DNA of 64,000 bases from Nezara viridula (taxonomy: Eukaryota > Arthropoda > Insecta > Hemiptera > Pentatomidae), in assembly GCA_928085145.1 (NCBI GenBank), contig OV725079.1, positions 49,869,308 through 49,933,307 on the forward strand. The letters are read 5' to 3'. Each line of letters begins with the position of its first letter. The stretch's first letter is position 1. The translations under genes and the position numbers were made by a program. The notes below the pieces were generated by a model. It saw only the letters and a list, made by a program, of their open reading frames with translations, did no database searches and was not told the origin of the DNA. Positions 23,105 to 35,412 of the stretch are shown one piece after another.

Positions 23105-23300
23105 AGTGGTTTTATTAATTCCTTTATTCTTCTTTCATTGGCTTAACAGACCATTACTGGTTCTTGCACTCCTCTAATAACTTCCGCCAGTCTGCACGCT
23201 GTTGCGCAACAGCTCTACAATCCCTGAACCCCAGGATCGTCCGGCCTTGCTCCGTTACATCGTCTATCCATCAAAGACATGGTCTTCCTCCACATCTGTT
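23105..23300 (-). pseudogene. LINE RT tail (RTE/Jockey-like), 5' truncated
   Basis: The minus strand reads RPCL, stop, WIDDVTEQGR, TILGFRDCRAVAQQRADWRK and LLEECKNQ before a stop at 23154-23156. The blocks W.DDV...LG.R.WR..AQ.RA.WRKLLEE are a standard C-terminus of these elements. A polyadenylation signal AATAAA follows on the minus strand (23123-23128). One in-frame stop and a very short length mark it as a 5'-truncated dead copy. Confidence 0.82.
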
Positions 23301-24025
23301 CCTATGAATGGCCTTATTTGTTTTTTTTTCTTTTATTACTGTTTTTTTACTTTTTTCTCCAAATTAATCCTTAGTTTGCTTAATGTTTATTTTTATTTTT
23401 GCGAACCTCAAAAATCCCATAGGATATTGATTAAGCAGCATCTTCATTTCAATTTTCTAAAGTATAATTTAAAAAAAAAAACTGCTGTAGGTAACTAACA
23501 CAGGTATTTAATTCTAGTAATTGGTCTCGATAGTCAATAAACTTAGTTACTGTCATTAACTAGTCGACTTGGCAACATCTGGCGAGCGAACGCATTATTG
23601 TATACCTTTTATAAATAATCAGTGGTTAGAATGCAGAGCAGGATCCTAGAGGCAGGCCATTGTTAGCCAAGAGGGTAGTGGACCGGCGGGCACGAATATC
23701 GATAGGTCGTGATTGACCGACGAGTCGATATAAGGAAACGGGAGCCACGGGGAGGGAGGAGGGAGGAGGGATGATGAGGTACGCAGGGAGTGTCCTTTGT
23801 ATGCTAATTCCGTCGTCCGCGAGCATGACCTCTTCTTCTGGTCACGACCGGTCCCAATAGCTCTATATTATATTATATTTTGATTTATAACCAACCAAAT
23901 ATTATCATGTTGAGTATGTACGCAAAGGGGCTTAAGTGCTTTCAAAAATTTAGATAGTTGCGTTCCTGTGATATATTAACTTCATGATAAACAATGCCGA
24001 GTTATTTGTTTGATTATGATTATTT
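23301..24025. other. Intergenic DNA with GC-richer island 2 (23626-23860)
   Basis: The island stands out by composition and includes a purine-rich GGGAGGAGGGAGGAGGG run. A 66-codon minus frame over it shows nothing recognisable. The rest is A+T-rich. Confidence 0.35.
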
Positions 24026-24222
24026 TGGGAGCGGGCGGTGTGGCCGATAGGGCTAACGTGTATGCTATACATGCGTTGCCTAACAACCTCTTAACCTGAA
24101 GGTTACAAGCTTAAGTCCCGGTCCCGGTGGCATTTAATTCTAATATTAAAACTCCGCCCTCGCCCAGGAAAAACTTCGCACAGTCGAAAAGGCGAGATAA
24201 GAGAGAAACAAAAATAAAATTA
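24026..24222 (+). mobile_element. tRNA-derived SINE, plus strand
   Basis: The head GGCGGTGTGGCCGATAGGGC resembles box A, and a weaker box B-like GGTTACAAGCTTAAGTCCCG follows about 60-70 nt later. A body follows and the copy ends with an A-rich tail (AAACAAAAATAAAAT). It is diverged, and its body differs from both the 10-kb and the 18.9-kb SINEs, so it is a third family. Confidence 0.65.
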
Positions 24223-24319
24223 AGATTATCTTATTTTTTTTTCTTTTTGATTTAATTGGTAAGTTCGAATATGCTCAACAGACTGAACGAAATATCGAAT
24301 TTAATATAAAAAAAATACT

Positions 24320-24690
24320 CGTTTGAAATGCTTTAACATTTACTGAACAAACGCTTAAGTTTTCAATTATTTCCAAAAGCCTAATTTACAATTACAACTC
24401 TTTTACGGATTTAAGTAGTTGAGATTTTGAACTTCACGAGCCGTCGAATTTTTCTCATATCCAATCATTAGAATTCAAAGCTCTTTCTATAATCCATAGC
24501 CTTCTATACTTTGTTACTGATAAAATAATTTTTAAAGACCTTTATTTTCTATTTCTTGGTGGTGGGGTTCGAACCTGTCCTTTCATGGTTAACTCAAGAT
24601 CCATCAGAACCCACTTATTTCTAAACTTCTTTCCTCTTCAATTCCTGATAATCCTACGAGGCATCTGAAAAGAAGATGAACTTCTGCCAA
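24320..24690 (+). pseudogene. Jockey-type LINE tail (family D), strongly diverged
   Basis: It aligns by eye with the intact tails at 63488-63860 and 51165-51608: AACAAACGCTTAAGTTTTCA, ATATCCAATCATTAGAATTC, AAAGACC, CCTTTCATG, AATTCCTGATAATCCTACGA and ATCTGAAAAGAAGATG occur in the same order. Many indels and stops are present. The apparent box B GGTTCGAACC inside it is a chance product of divergence. Confidence 0.7.
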
Positions 24691-26476
24691 GTAAGGTCAG
24701 TATAGCTCCCTCACCGTTTGCATCGGCTAAAAAATATCTGTATTACACTGTCTAAAATTTTTCGAGTGAAAATAAAATCTTTGGAAAAAGCCGTTTTCGG
24801 AAATTCAGTAATCCCTCAACATATACGGGTTTCATATCCACGAGTTTTGTTCATCACCGAATACTAAAATGCGAAAAAGATTCACTTAAGTAGATTGCAT
24901 ATTTGTGGAATTGGGATTAAAAAAAATCCTGTGCGTACTGAACATGAATATCACTATTGTTAGTGCAAAAAGTCAACAATAAGTGTTTTACAGGAAAGCA
25001 TGAAAACTAATTATTTCGTTATGATTTATTAGTATAATTTATTGCCCTCTGCTATTTTTCATTGTTGCAGAATGCTTATATCAGTTACAGAATACAAAAT
25101 GTCACCTTTAGCAAAAATTGAATTAAAAGTTGAAAATGTACAGTAGTAATATGTACTTAATCGGCATGTTTTCACTCCAAAAATGGATGGTACAAAACAT
25201 CCTTAAGAAAAACTAAAGTTTTTGTTTTTTCAGTTAACGAGACCAATACTTTTTTTCACTCAGAACAAAACTATTTAAGCTGGAATTTAAATATATATGT
25301 AAAAATCACACAGAAACTCGATTCCACGACGAACTAGTTGAACTTCAATAGAAATAAACACAATCACAAATAAGATTGTTTTTTTTTTCTTTTTTACAAA
25401 CTCAGCGTAAAAATTAATTTAAATTTATTGAAAATCACACGAAATCTAAGTAACATGAGTAAGTATCATGGCAGTAACGTTTGGAATCGACGAAACAATA
25501 CAGTGTTTTCACATTTCACTGCCATTATTATATTGTTAACCATTATTTATATTAACTTTAATTATTAGGTAGAATTCAATGCAATTCATATTAGGTAATT
25601 TCTATACTATTCTCCAAAATTCCTCCAAGTTTGGATCAATTTGAAAAGGCAATTTTCAAACTCATGGATGGCATTTTAAATAATACTTTTACTGATCCGA
25701 AAGCAAAAGTATTTTTTTAGGAGTAATGGATAGAATTTGATAAAATTCATACCTTATTGATTATTTGTTTATCAATTCTTAACTTCCCTCCAAATTTCAG
25801 CCAAATTGAACATGCTGTTTTAGAGATATAGACTTATCAAGGAAAACATGTTTGAGCATATATACGAGAAATTAGTAAAACGAGCCCTTTCTGAAATATT
25901 GGTATATCTAAAAAAGTACGTTTGCGCGTGCGTAAGCGGAAATGCTAAATGGAATTTGAAAAAAAAAATGATATGGGACCTTCTATGCACCAACCTATAC
26001 CATCCCTAAAAATTTCAAAAAAATCGGATGAAAGGTACTAGAGAATATCCCTGTCACATCGATTTGACTACAGACAGACAGACAGACACATACAAAAACC
26101 GAACCAAATTTGATCCTTGATGTCTGAAACGTAAAACCGGAAAGAACGGAAATTTTCGATTCTGAGTACAACATTTGTTTTAACCTCTCGCACGAACACG
26201 CCTTCCATACCTTCGGTAATGAAGAAGAAAAAAAAAGGTTATATTTGACTCTAGCCTAGACTAATCAGTAAAAGCTTAGATTGCATACTGTAGGAATTCA
26301 ATAAGACAGACAAATCAAAAGTTTTTTTTTTTTTTTTTAAACAAAGATCAAATGAAAGTTCAAACATCTGGATTTTATGTATAATGGAATCGATTATACG
26401 ATTAAACTGAAATTTATTGATACTTTTATGTAATATAACTAATTTAATACAACATATTTTTCGATTTGTCATTTAA

Positions 26477-26526
<50 letters not shown>

Positions 26527-28180
26527 CATTTCAAATTTCTTTCTTTGATATCGGGGTTGTTTATTAAGAGATATATTGGCCTATTTTTTCTTTCTAGATT
26601 TAATTCACAATTTTAAATGACAAACTGACATATAGAAAATACGATAGGTAGTGAATAAATGGCCAAAAGATGGGCTGAGGGAAAGGGTTACGCAGCAGTT
26701 CCACTTTCGGCCTTCAAGGTAATAGTGGTCATTAGACAAGGAGCTCTCTCATCCAATTCGTTTTCTGGGTAATTACCGATGACCTTGTACTTCTATATCA
26801 TCGATCCTGTATTTAGAGTTCTATTGATGACTGGACTAAAATTTCTGTTTGATAAAAAAATCAACCTTATGGATATAGGATTATGTTTTCGTATAAATCG
26901 CAGCTAGATAATAATTTAGTGTAATAAGAATGATAAAAACCCTAAATTATTCATGCCGGGACTAATTATGCATAAATCCAACAAATGTCATCGGATAAAA
27001 TATCCCAATATTCAAAATCCTGATGCCTTAATCCAGAAACTAGCAGGTTTAGATAGGAGTACAATACAATTTTTATGCCGTTCCATGAATGAATTCAGTA
27101 TAGATTTCTGAACAATTTACATTAATATTATTCTTATACACTCCAATGAGTGCTTGGTTGACAGTTTTCTTTTGAATACTTATCTATTCATTGACAAAAA
27201 ATATCACATACCATTTTATGATGATTAATTCAATTGAATGCTACCGATATAGGACAAACAAATTAAGTAAGGATTTGCGCAGAAAGAATTTTTATATACC
27301 ACTCTGAACCAAAAGCTCTTGCATCAAAGGATATGTAATACTGTAAAGTCTTTGATTAAATTCAGATAATGAGCAAAACAACTACCAACTGAGGCGGACT
27401 TGAATCCTTGGCATTCCCGAAAAAAAAAACAGATTTATTCAAAACTGGTATATGCCGCGCAAGTACCAGAAACGGATGATTAATAAATATATGAAAGATG
27501 CATGTGATAAATGTTACATTTCCTCTGAGTGTTTAATACACTTGTGTATTTCATGTTTAATACGCATGTTAATAAAATAAGTTAAGGGTTGTATGAGAAA
27601 GCAATGGAAAAGGTCATCCCAACCAGCCACAAAAAAAACAACTCTTAATGTACTGTCCCAGAGTCATTTCTTACTTTTATTAAGATTTTTTATTAGTTTT
27701 AAAAACAATATGAAATTTTCATGACGTTTGCATTAATGGATTTCTGAGAAGAAGAAAGGCTCGGTATCTCATTTTCAGTGATGAAAGTTCACCCGTGACA
27801 CTTAATATCAAACGTAGCCCAGGCATGGGTGGACTCAGCCTTGAGTGGAGATATGGAAAACCGATTGGTGGCAGATCTGCTCCAACTAGAACCTGTCATT
27901 AAAGATTCCCGCTCATTCCGACTTCTAATTGAAATCTGGGCGACCTCATTCCGTTCCCACGAGGGGTAATTGCAAGGACTGTCTTCCGATCGGGGTATCA
28001 GGTCTCGATCAGTCCCACCTTGGTCCCAATTTCTTTCTTTTTCGGTCCGATTTATCCGAGAATCTCCGCCCTGTTATTTTCTGGTCCTACTGATTATCTC
28101 CAAAATAGGCTGATATTATGCTTCAATCTATTGCGTAAGTCTTAAGCTTCAAAGCATAATACATATTATATGTTGGCGAA
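24691..28180. other. Gene-poor A+T-rich DNA with GC-richer islands 3 and 4
   Basis: No supported gene. Around 25600-26200 is diverged repeat-like sequence ending in the CAGACAGACAGACAC phrase common in arthropod repeats. Island 3 (26640-26780) carries TTCAAGGTAAT and GGTAATTACC. Island 4 (27740-28090) carries TCTAATTGAAA and GGTAATTGC. Neither shows a frame or repeat match. Confidence 0.4.
26483..26523. repeat. (TA)n microsatellite
   Basis: About 40 bp of uninterrupted TA. Confidence 0.95.
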
Positions 28181-28445
28181 CACAGGCCGGTCAATGGAGA
28201 AGGGGATGGAGAATTCAGTCCGAATAATAAATAAATAAAACCATGTATTACGAAAAAAATGATCACAAAAAGTATTATTGTTCGTGTAATTACATTAAAT
28301 AGGACGGACTTCAAGAATAAAGTCTAAATCATCTAGGTATCTACTTTTTTTTCTTTTTCTTCCAAATATTTATCTTTGTATATATAAATAAAAAGCTTCC
28401 GGGCTGAAGCCCTCTTCCCACATTTAAATCCTGCATCCGATAGTA
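28181..28445 (+). mobile_element. hAT-like MITE family 1, copy 2
   Basis: It starts CACAGGCCGGTC and ends GCATCCGATAGTA, with the internal TATTGTTCGTGTAATTACAT and TTCCGGGCTGAAGCCC blocks of the family. The flanks TTGGCGAA (28173-28180) and TTGGTGAC (28446-28453) are a decayed 8-bp target duplication matching at 6 of 8 positions. No coding capacity. Confidence 0.8.
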
Positions 28446-29579
28446 TTGGTGACCATAAAATTGATTTGTTGTGTCATCAATGATAATGTTTACATATTTA
28501 CATTTTTATCAGTAATCGATACTCTCTTCGACATCATGTCTCACCATCCTGGGTTCACCACATCCGCCTAATATCATATGCTGGGCGGATGGCTGTAAAA
28601 CCAAAGGAAACGTGTCAAGATGGGACCAGTTATAAAAAGTTCTTTAGGATGGCGGAGGTTTCTTTAGGCTCCTGAGTGGGATATTTATTTCAAGCATGAT
28701 ACTTTTTGGCGCAATAATTTGTAGAAAAATCGGTTTATTTACGTAACATGTAATAAATATTTAATCATCATTAAATTCATTAATCATCAAGTACTTAATC
28801 ATTAAATTCCTTTGAATTTATTATTGTGCAATTCATTAGAACAGCCTTAATTGCAACTTATGCCGGTTGCAGCATTCAATGTTGTTAACATTAATTTTAC
28901 AACTTGGATTAGTTCTTCACCTAGTTAACAAAGTTTTCGTTACACCAATTTTGATTAGCTTGAACATTCGGTCAAGTAGTTTAGTTTATCTAATCGGATT
29001 TGAGACTACAATTAAATTTTTAATCAATGTTAAAGTATTACATTATCCACATGGTTACTTCTAACTTGGAACAAATAGTTTTTACATCGATTTAATTTAT
29101 TGTTACCGGAAATGGTGTTGTTTTTTATCCGGAAGAGATCGAGAAATAATTGATATGATTTCGTTGGAAGAAAATTCGTGGTCAGATGATCAGTTAAATA
29201 ACTCCTGTACAATCTGGTCACAAAAAATAACTAATATGAAGAAATTATCCCTTCGACGTTTACGGTCAATCTGAATTGAAATTAAGATAAACATTTACAA
29301 ATTTTATTTAGGTCAGTCACTGACAACTTTGAGGTATTATGATACTGGGTGTTTTCAAACAAATACTTGAAAAGCGTCACAAATATGATGATTTCAAACG
29401 TTAGTTATAGCAACCTAATCCGGGTTAAAAATATATTGGGGAAACAGGACCTAAACTTTAACTATGGTCATGTTTTAACTACAGTTAGTTAACTGAGAAT
29501 ATTAACTTCAATCACGACTGTTGGTGCAACCGACCCTTAAACGTTTTGATACCATTAACTATTCTTCATTTATAATCAG
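28446..29579. other. A+T-rich intergenic DNA
   Basis: No gene or repeat recognised. Confidence 0.4.
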
Positions 29580-29960
29580 CAGTGTTGCCCAAATCGGTCT
29601 TGGTCATGCACTTTGCAGACCAAGATCAAGGCCGCCGCCTAACAGTTGTAAGACCAAGACCTAGAGTGGTTAAAAAAAAAATCGTTTTTTAAAATAAAAA
29701 TTAAGGCAAAATAGTTACTAATACTCGACAATCTTAGTTACTATATGGTAATAATTGTTACAACCAATATAATTTTGCATTTAACTCCTCTAAATTTTTA
29801 TTCGGACTTAGTTAGTTTCTCACATCTAAAAAATTACAATAATATCTCTATAGTAATAAGCTAATAAATAACTGCAAGACTGTTGCGAGATTATTGCGCA
29901 ATGCCAAGACTGAGTTTGCAAGACCAAGACTCGTCTCGGCCTCGCATTTCGGCAACACTA
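29580..29960. mobile_element. hAT-like MITE family 2, complete copy
   Basis: The ends are CAGTGTTGCCCAAAT and ATTTCGGCAACACTA, near-perfect terminal inverted repeats of the CAGTGTTGCC type known from hAT elements. The flanks are an exact 8-bp duplication ATAATCAG (29572-29579 and 29961-29968). The 381-bp interior has subterminal repeats of 'accaagac' on both sides and no coding frame. A relative lies at 60160-60370. Confidence 0.9.
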
Positions 29961-30468
29961 ATAATCAGTCAAGCATACATCGATGTTTGATAGTATAATT
30001 ATTATAATGAATTAATCAGATTTTGAAATAAATAACTATGTTCCTTAGTTATAAACTATCGAGTTTTCAATTCAATTATCGTGTCATTAGATATATCTTT
30101 GGAGTCCCCTCACGCTCTCACATTTCCAGTTAAAGTACTCCCAATTAAAGCGTCTTTATCATTTTTTCTAAAGGCGATACATCCGATTCTTTTGAACCAA
30201 AAAGCCTCCTTGAATCCTAAATCTATTCATTCCATGCTCCTCTGTCCACTCTTTAAACACACTATCCCAATCCATAAACTTGCATATTCCTTCAAGAAAT
30301 CTTTTATCATTCGGGAACATCGTTTTGGAATTCATTATGTCATTTCAATCGATAAAACCCCATCATTGACTTAATTTAAACATTAATTATTTCTCCATCT
30401 CCTCAATTATTAATCTTCCACATATATGTAAGAATATATATTTTTTGTCATATGTATGTATCGATCTT

Positions 30469-30520
<52 letters not shown>

Positions 30521-31299
30521 TTGAGAATTTTATTTTATTGAAGCTCGTTCTTTATTTTAAAATTTAATTTAATTTTTCATTTCATAATTTATTAATTTTA
30601 TAAATATAATCTGTAACCAGTCAAATGTCCTTGGGAGTTCAGGCGACCCACAATAATGTCAAATTTCATTTATTCTCGCTTTAAAATTTAAACTGGTTTA
30701 GAGCATAAAAATATATAATCTAAATTTATTTTGCTTTGTTATTTAGCATTAGAATTAATCTTATATTTGTCAGTGATCATAGACCATAAGAATAAACATA
30801 CATGCAACATAAACAGTTAGTAGAAATATCCGAAGAAAAAATGTGTAGGAAACAACAAATTTAATATTTTCGTAGTTAGTTCCAACCAATTTGATGAATG
30901 TAATGCCTACTTACCAGTACACTGTTTAAGGTTAGGATTAATCTATAATCCTTTATAGATTGATATAATTATAGATTGATTTATAAATTGATAGTATAAT
31001 TGACTTATATAATTTGTATTCCCATAATTGTTCACTTCATAATAAATTTTATGAGTTATTTCAATGTTAAGTCTGAGTTTGTTCTTAGATTTATAGAGTT
31101 TATAATCTTATTATACCAGATATAAACCATAAGCAGAGGAAACCGCAAGCATATCCTGGAGAAGGTCTTCCTCAATTCTCCAGACATAGTCATACGATAC
31201 ATCTGCCTCATGCATCACTGGCTAAGATTAATAGCGGAATTAAAAGTAGAAATTGTATGAAAAAAAAAACCAGCGCTTATGGAAATACAAGAGACATAA
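29961..31299. other. A+T-rich intergenic DNA with TA/TG microsatellite (30470-30518)
   Basis: A short (TA) run passes into about 17 TG dinucleotides (30484-30517). The 97-codon frame at 30081-30374 shows no recognisable domain. Otherwise nothing is seen. Confidence 0.5.
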
Positions 31300-31530
31300 A
31301 TCATAAAGACGGATGCCGAGAAGACAGAAATAAAAAGATGGCGGTATTTGAGGCTGATTTGCATCTGGTCCGGACCTCGGCCATCCGTGGCCCCGCTCCG
31401 AGGGCAGAGGATTTGAAATTACAATCAGCTCCCATTGTCTGTCCCCGGGCTGCTCTGTCCCACTCTCGATCCCAGCGTAATGGATGTCTAAACGGCATTG
31501 TAATTGCGTTGTCTCGGCCCCAATAAATAT
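31300..31530. other. GC-richer island 5
   Basis: A compact island open on both strands (31257-31526 plus, 31301-31498 minus), which reflects its composition rather than coding. It contains AAATTACAATCAG and GGCATTGTAATTGCG, homeodomain-type sites in inverted orientation. It has no match to the window's repeats. A conserved noncoding element is the favoured reading; an exon is the alternative. Confidence 0.4.
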
Positions 31531-31895
31531 CTAGGTATTGTTGGGAGGAAAAACATCACCAAAACCAACAATTTCAGATTATATGCGTTTGATATGTATA
31601 TATATTGATTAATATATTTATAACCTGTATGGAAAATAAAAATATTACTACTATATTATTAAAAACAGAGAAAGTTGTACAAATAAAAAATATTGTCTGA
31701 TTTCGTTTACCAGAGACATAGAGACAGATGAAAAATGGTTCGCATGGGTAACTAATAGATTTCCTATGATGGACTATGGACATTAAGGTGCTTTTAACTA
31801 CTATTAAGCTGAAAGTAGGTAGCATTGCCGTCTATAACAACAGCTTCCGCAGCTTAGGGCTGTAGAAGACTATCTTATGTCGTCGAAGTCCCTGG

Positions 31896-32176
31896 CACGG
31901 GCGGATCTATGGGGGGGGGGGAGCTTTGGGGCTAAAGCCCCTCCCCCCCAAATGCTTAAATATAACCATGTTTTATGGAAAAATATATTAAAAAATTATC
32001 TCTTAAAATATTATTGTTCGTGTAATTACATTTAAAAGAACTTTAGGAATAACTTAAACACCATTTCATATAGGTAGTTAAATTATTTATTTTTTTCAAA
32101 TTAATTATCATTGTATATCTGAAAAAAAAGCTTTCGGGCTGAAGCCTCCCAAAATTAAATTCTGGATCTGCTAGTG
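31896..32176 (+). mobile_element. hAT-like MITE family 1, copy 3 (best bounded)
   Basis: The ends are CACGGGCGGATCTATGGG and CTGGATCTGCTAGTG, inverted repeats followed inwards by 'ggggctaaagcccc' and 'cgggctgaagcc' blocks. An exact 8-bp duplication GTCCCTGG flanks it (31888-31895 and 32177-32184), the hAT signature length. At 281 bp and without coding capacity it is a non-autonomous MITE. Confidence 0.9.
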
Positions 32177-32184
32177 GTCCCTGG

Positions 32185-35163
32185 ACTTTATTAATGCTTA
32201 GTGACAAGTTTCCGTTTATACGTAAACAAAATAGGAATATCCATATATAAGTTTATACAGTATAAATAATGTACTATACTAATAAAATATGAACTTTCAC
32301 CAAATTAATAATTTTGAAACAAATGGAAAACTGATTTCATAAAAAAATAAAAAGGAAATTAAATGCTGTTAACAGATATGGGAAAGTTTTCAGTCAAGAA
32401 ATAATATAGAATAGCTTTTTCACCATTTTCTTTACGTTCATAATTTCCTATATTTCCAGGTCATTAATGTTTCTTCTACGAACAAAGAATATGAGGAAAA
32501 CCATTCATTAAATATACGTCGGTTGAATGAAATATATTTAAGTAATTAAGAAAAAGTGGTAGATAGAATTTGGCAAAAGTCCATATAGAACTAGCTAGAT
32601 ACTATCCAACAAAATCATCGAAAATAACAAAAATCGGATTAATAGTAGAATGCTTAATGAACGTCAGATGGATAGGACAACAGACAGATATAGCGATAAA
32701 CAGGTTTTGTTTTTCATATCTGATAATTTTGTTTTTCAATTTATAAAGCTTTTATTCCTACTTTCGAAATTCAGGGATCAAATGATTGTAGGAGCTAATA
32801 ATTTAAAAAATAAAATAGAATAAAACTGAACGAAATTAAATTTAAAAAATAATAAAGACAAAGAAAATAATACAAAAACAATTAAAGAAACGATTTTTAT
32901 TATATAAGCATGCTGAGAAGCACAAGTATAAATACACTGATAAACAATAACACACATATAACTATTAGTGACTTTTAGTTTTATGATTCAGGCTAGCTCA
33001 TTCGTGGAGCATTAAAAGTTTAAGAGCGGCTTTAGTGTCTAAAATTAAGATGAAGTGATATTTTTTCACAATTTAAATAAAACTATAATTTTCCAGCCAT
33101 TCTCTCAAAAAGCGTTTCAAAACATTTTACTTTCAAATACCAATTTATGAGATATATAGTAAGATAAGGAGAAATATCTTCAAATATTTTAAGTATTAGA
33201 TTTCAGCGGAAATGTGTTTGAAGATAAACCGACAATATGGTTACAATATTTGCTCTTATAATATATCAAAAAACCGAAATTCTCTACTGCAAATAGTGTA
33301 CTTACCAAGTAAATTTTACACATCATGAGATTCATATAAAAAACAAGTTTAGTAACCAAAAATCAAAAGTTGTAAAAAAATAATATTTTTTGCTCGGAGT
33401 TTTTTTTTTATTGAAATCTTAAGTATCAAAGATTATTATATTTGTCATTATCTTGTGATAACTCACTATGCTTTTTCAACTGCCTTTTCACTCATTCACG
33501 TTTAGTTTATTAAATTTGAAACTCTTTGGGATTATAACCCATTCTTCTCTTCGTCTTTGAGTTGGAGTTCTGTGGGAAGACGTTTCTGCTTTGGGTACAC
33601 CCCTCTCTCCCTCCCCCTCCCCCTTAGTTCGTCCTGTAATAGAAGAGTTCAGTGAGATAAAGGTCAAGGATACGCGTAAGCCAAGGGAATTTTTTTATTT
33701 GATTAGGTTTAAATAATTAAATATCAAATAGTCTCATTTGAGCAGCAATTTTATGGCATGATAAGCAAGCGGCTACAGATTTATTTATATTTAATTTTTT
33801 TGCTTTATTTTTAGTTAATTCGTTGCTATTTATATCTGTATCGGTTGGTATTAAAAATTGTCTAATAACGATGGAAAGAAACGTATAGCGGGACTTATGA
33901 ACAATTAGCTTAAGAGGTTTTAACGCTCGGTGAGAAGAGAAGGCCTTGGCAGGGAGACGTCAATGCCCATTGTCATCTTCTTCAGATCCTTGGAGGATTG
34001 ACACTTCCTTGGCCAAACTGTTATTTCATGGGCTGTTGAAGAATGGTCCGTGCCATGACAGGGTGGATTCTTCCGTTGACAACCGGACTCTGCGCGCCAC
34101 GTTTTTTGGCTACCTCCACCAATGTCAGTCCGTGCGTTGTAGGGCATTGTCGTCATGCAGAATATCTTATAGAATAATCTTATACATATCAACACAACGG
34201 ATGGTCTACTGTCCCACACCCGATATTCAATTCAAGAATAGTAAAGAAATGTGTTATTCAGCCACGATGTTGAGAGATACTGAATAAGACAACTTAAGAT
34301 AACTATTCAGTTATGAACGTTTGTATGCTGATAAAATCTATATAATCTACTTTCTCATTTATGTTTAATCCGTTAACTCACTTTTAAAAAGAAGTTTGCT
34401 GGGCATGACCAATTTTTTTTTTGTTATACATTAGATTAATATCTAACTCACAAGTACCAAATGTGGTATCAATGTCAAGAAGTGCTTTATACTACATCCA
34501 CAAATATTAATTTTATGATGAGTGTTAATTTAGAAAGAGGATGTGCCGCACAATTTTAGCTGGTGCCTTAGAACTTATAACTATTTTGAGAAAGAAATTA
34601 TGCGGTTCAATTTCTTTTAAAACTGTATAAAATTTCCTTAGAATATCGGATTGCTGGCAGTCCATGTGCAACGAGAGCCCACCAAGCTAATTAAAATTTA
34701 TTAAAAAATTAGTAAGGCCCAGGAACACATCAAGCCGTCCTAATTGCAGAGAGGACGTCGCCGTAACTAGGTTAATAACAGGTCATGCATATTTAACTCA
34801 TTCGTATCTTATATGTAAATAGCCACCACCAAGATGGCAAAACTTCAACAGCCCTTACACTGTCAATAATTTTTTCCAGAAATGCCCTTATTACACCTCA
34901 AGCTTAAATAGATGATATATAAGACTAGATATAGCAGTAATATTAAACAATGATGAATCAAACATAAATACAGAAATAGTTTTTCTTAAAACCCATAGGC
35001 TATTGAATAACATATTGTAATGAAAATTTTTAGTTTTTTTTCTATATTTAATCTTCTAAGGAGTTTCTGAACTCCAGAGAACAAAAATAAATGACATGTT
35101 CGATTATGACTCTAAGATTTTACACCTTAAGCCCAAACAAATAATTTCCTAAAGATTAAACAT
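32185..35163. other. Intergenic DNA with two GC-richer segments
   Basis: Segment 33920-34240 is GC-rich and open on both strands (99 codons minus, 113 codons plus). The minus strand has HDDNA followed by another frame TLVEVAKKRGAQ, which could be a decayed mariner-type transposase or chance. Segment 34640-34820 carries AGCTAATTAAAA, CTAATTGCAG and CATGCATATTTAA sites. The remainder is A+T-rich with nothing recognised. Confidence 0.3.
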
Positions 35164-35164
35164 T

Positions 35165-35195
<31 letters not shown>

Positions 35196-35412
35196 GAAAT
35201 ACAATATTCTGTCACAGGGACAATAATTATATTGATAAATGAACACATTCACACCATATATACAAAAAAATAAAATAAAATTAACAGAGTAAAACAATAA
35301 CTAAATAATAATAAATAAAAACTATACACAATAAAAAAAATAAAATAACCTAAATATAAGTAAATTAAAAACATAAAAATACAATCATACCTATATACAA
35401 TATATACAAAAA
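35164..35412 (-). mobile_element. LINE 3' end, family A copy 3
   Basis: T run at 35164-35176, then ATTTAGAAATACAATATTCTG, ATGAACACATTCACACC and the A+T-rich tail up to CAATATATACA, all as in copies 1, 2 and 4. It is purely 3' UTR and 5'-truncated. Confidence 0.72.

Noticed and set aside
24545..24605. Consensus-like tRNA box B (GGTTCGAACC, with GGGGTTCGAACC on the plus strand) suggesting a SINE or tRNA
   Set aside because: The stretch aligns with the middle of the Jockey family D tail seen at 63.7 kb, so the match arose by divergence; there is no box A or cloverleaf.
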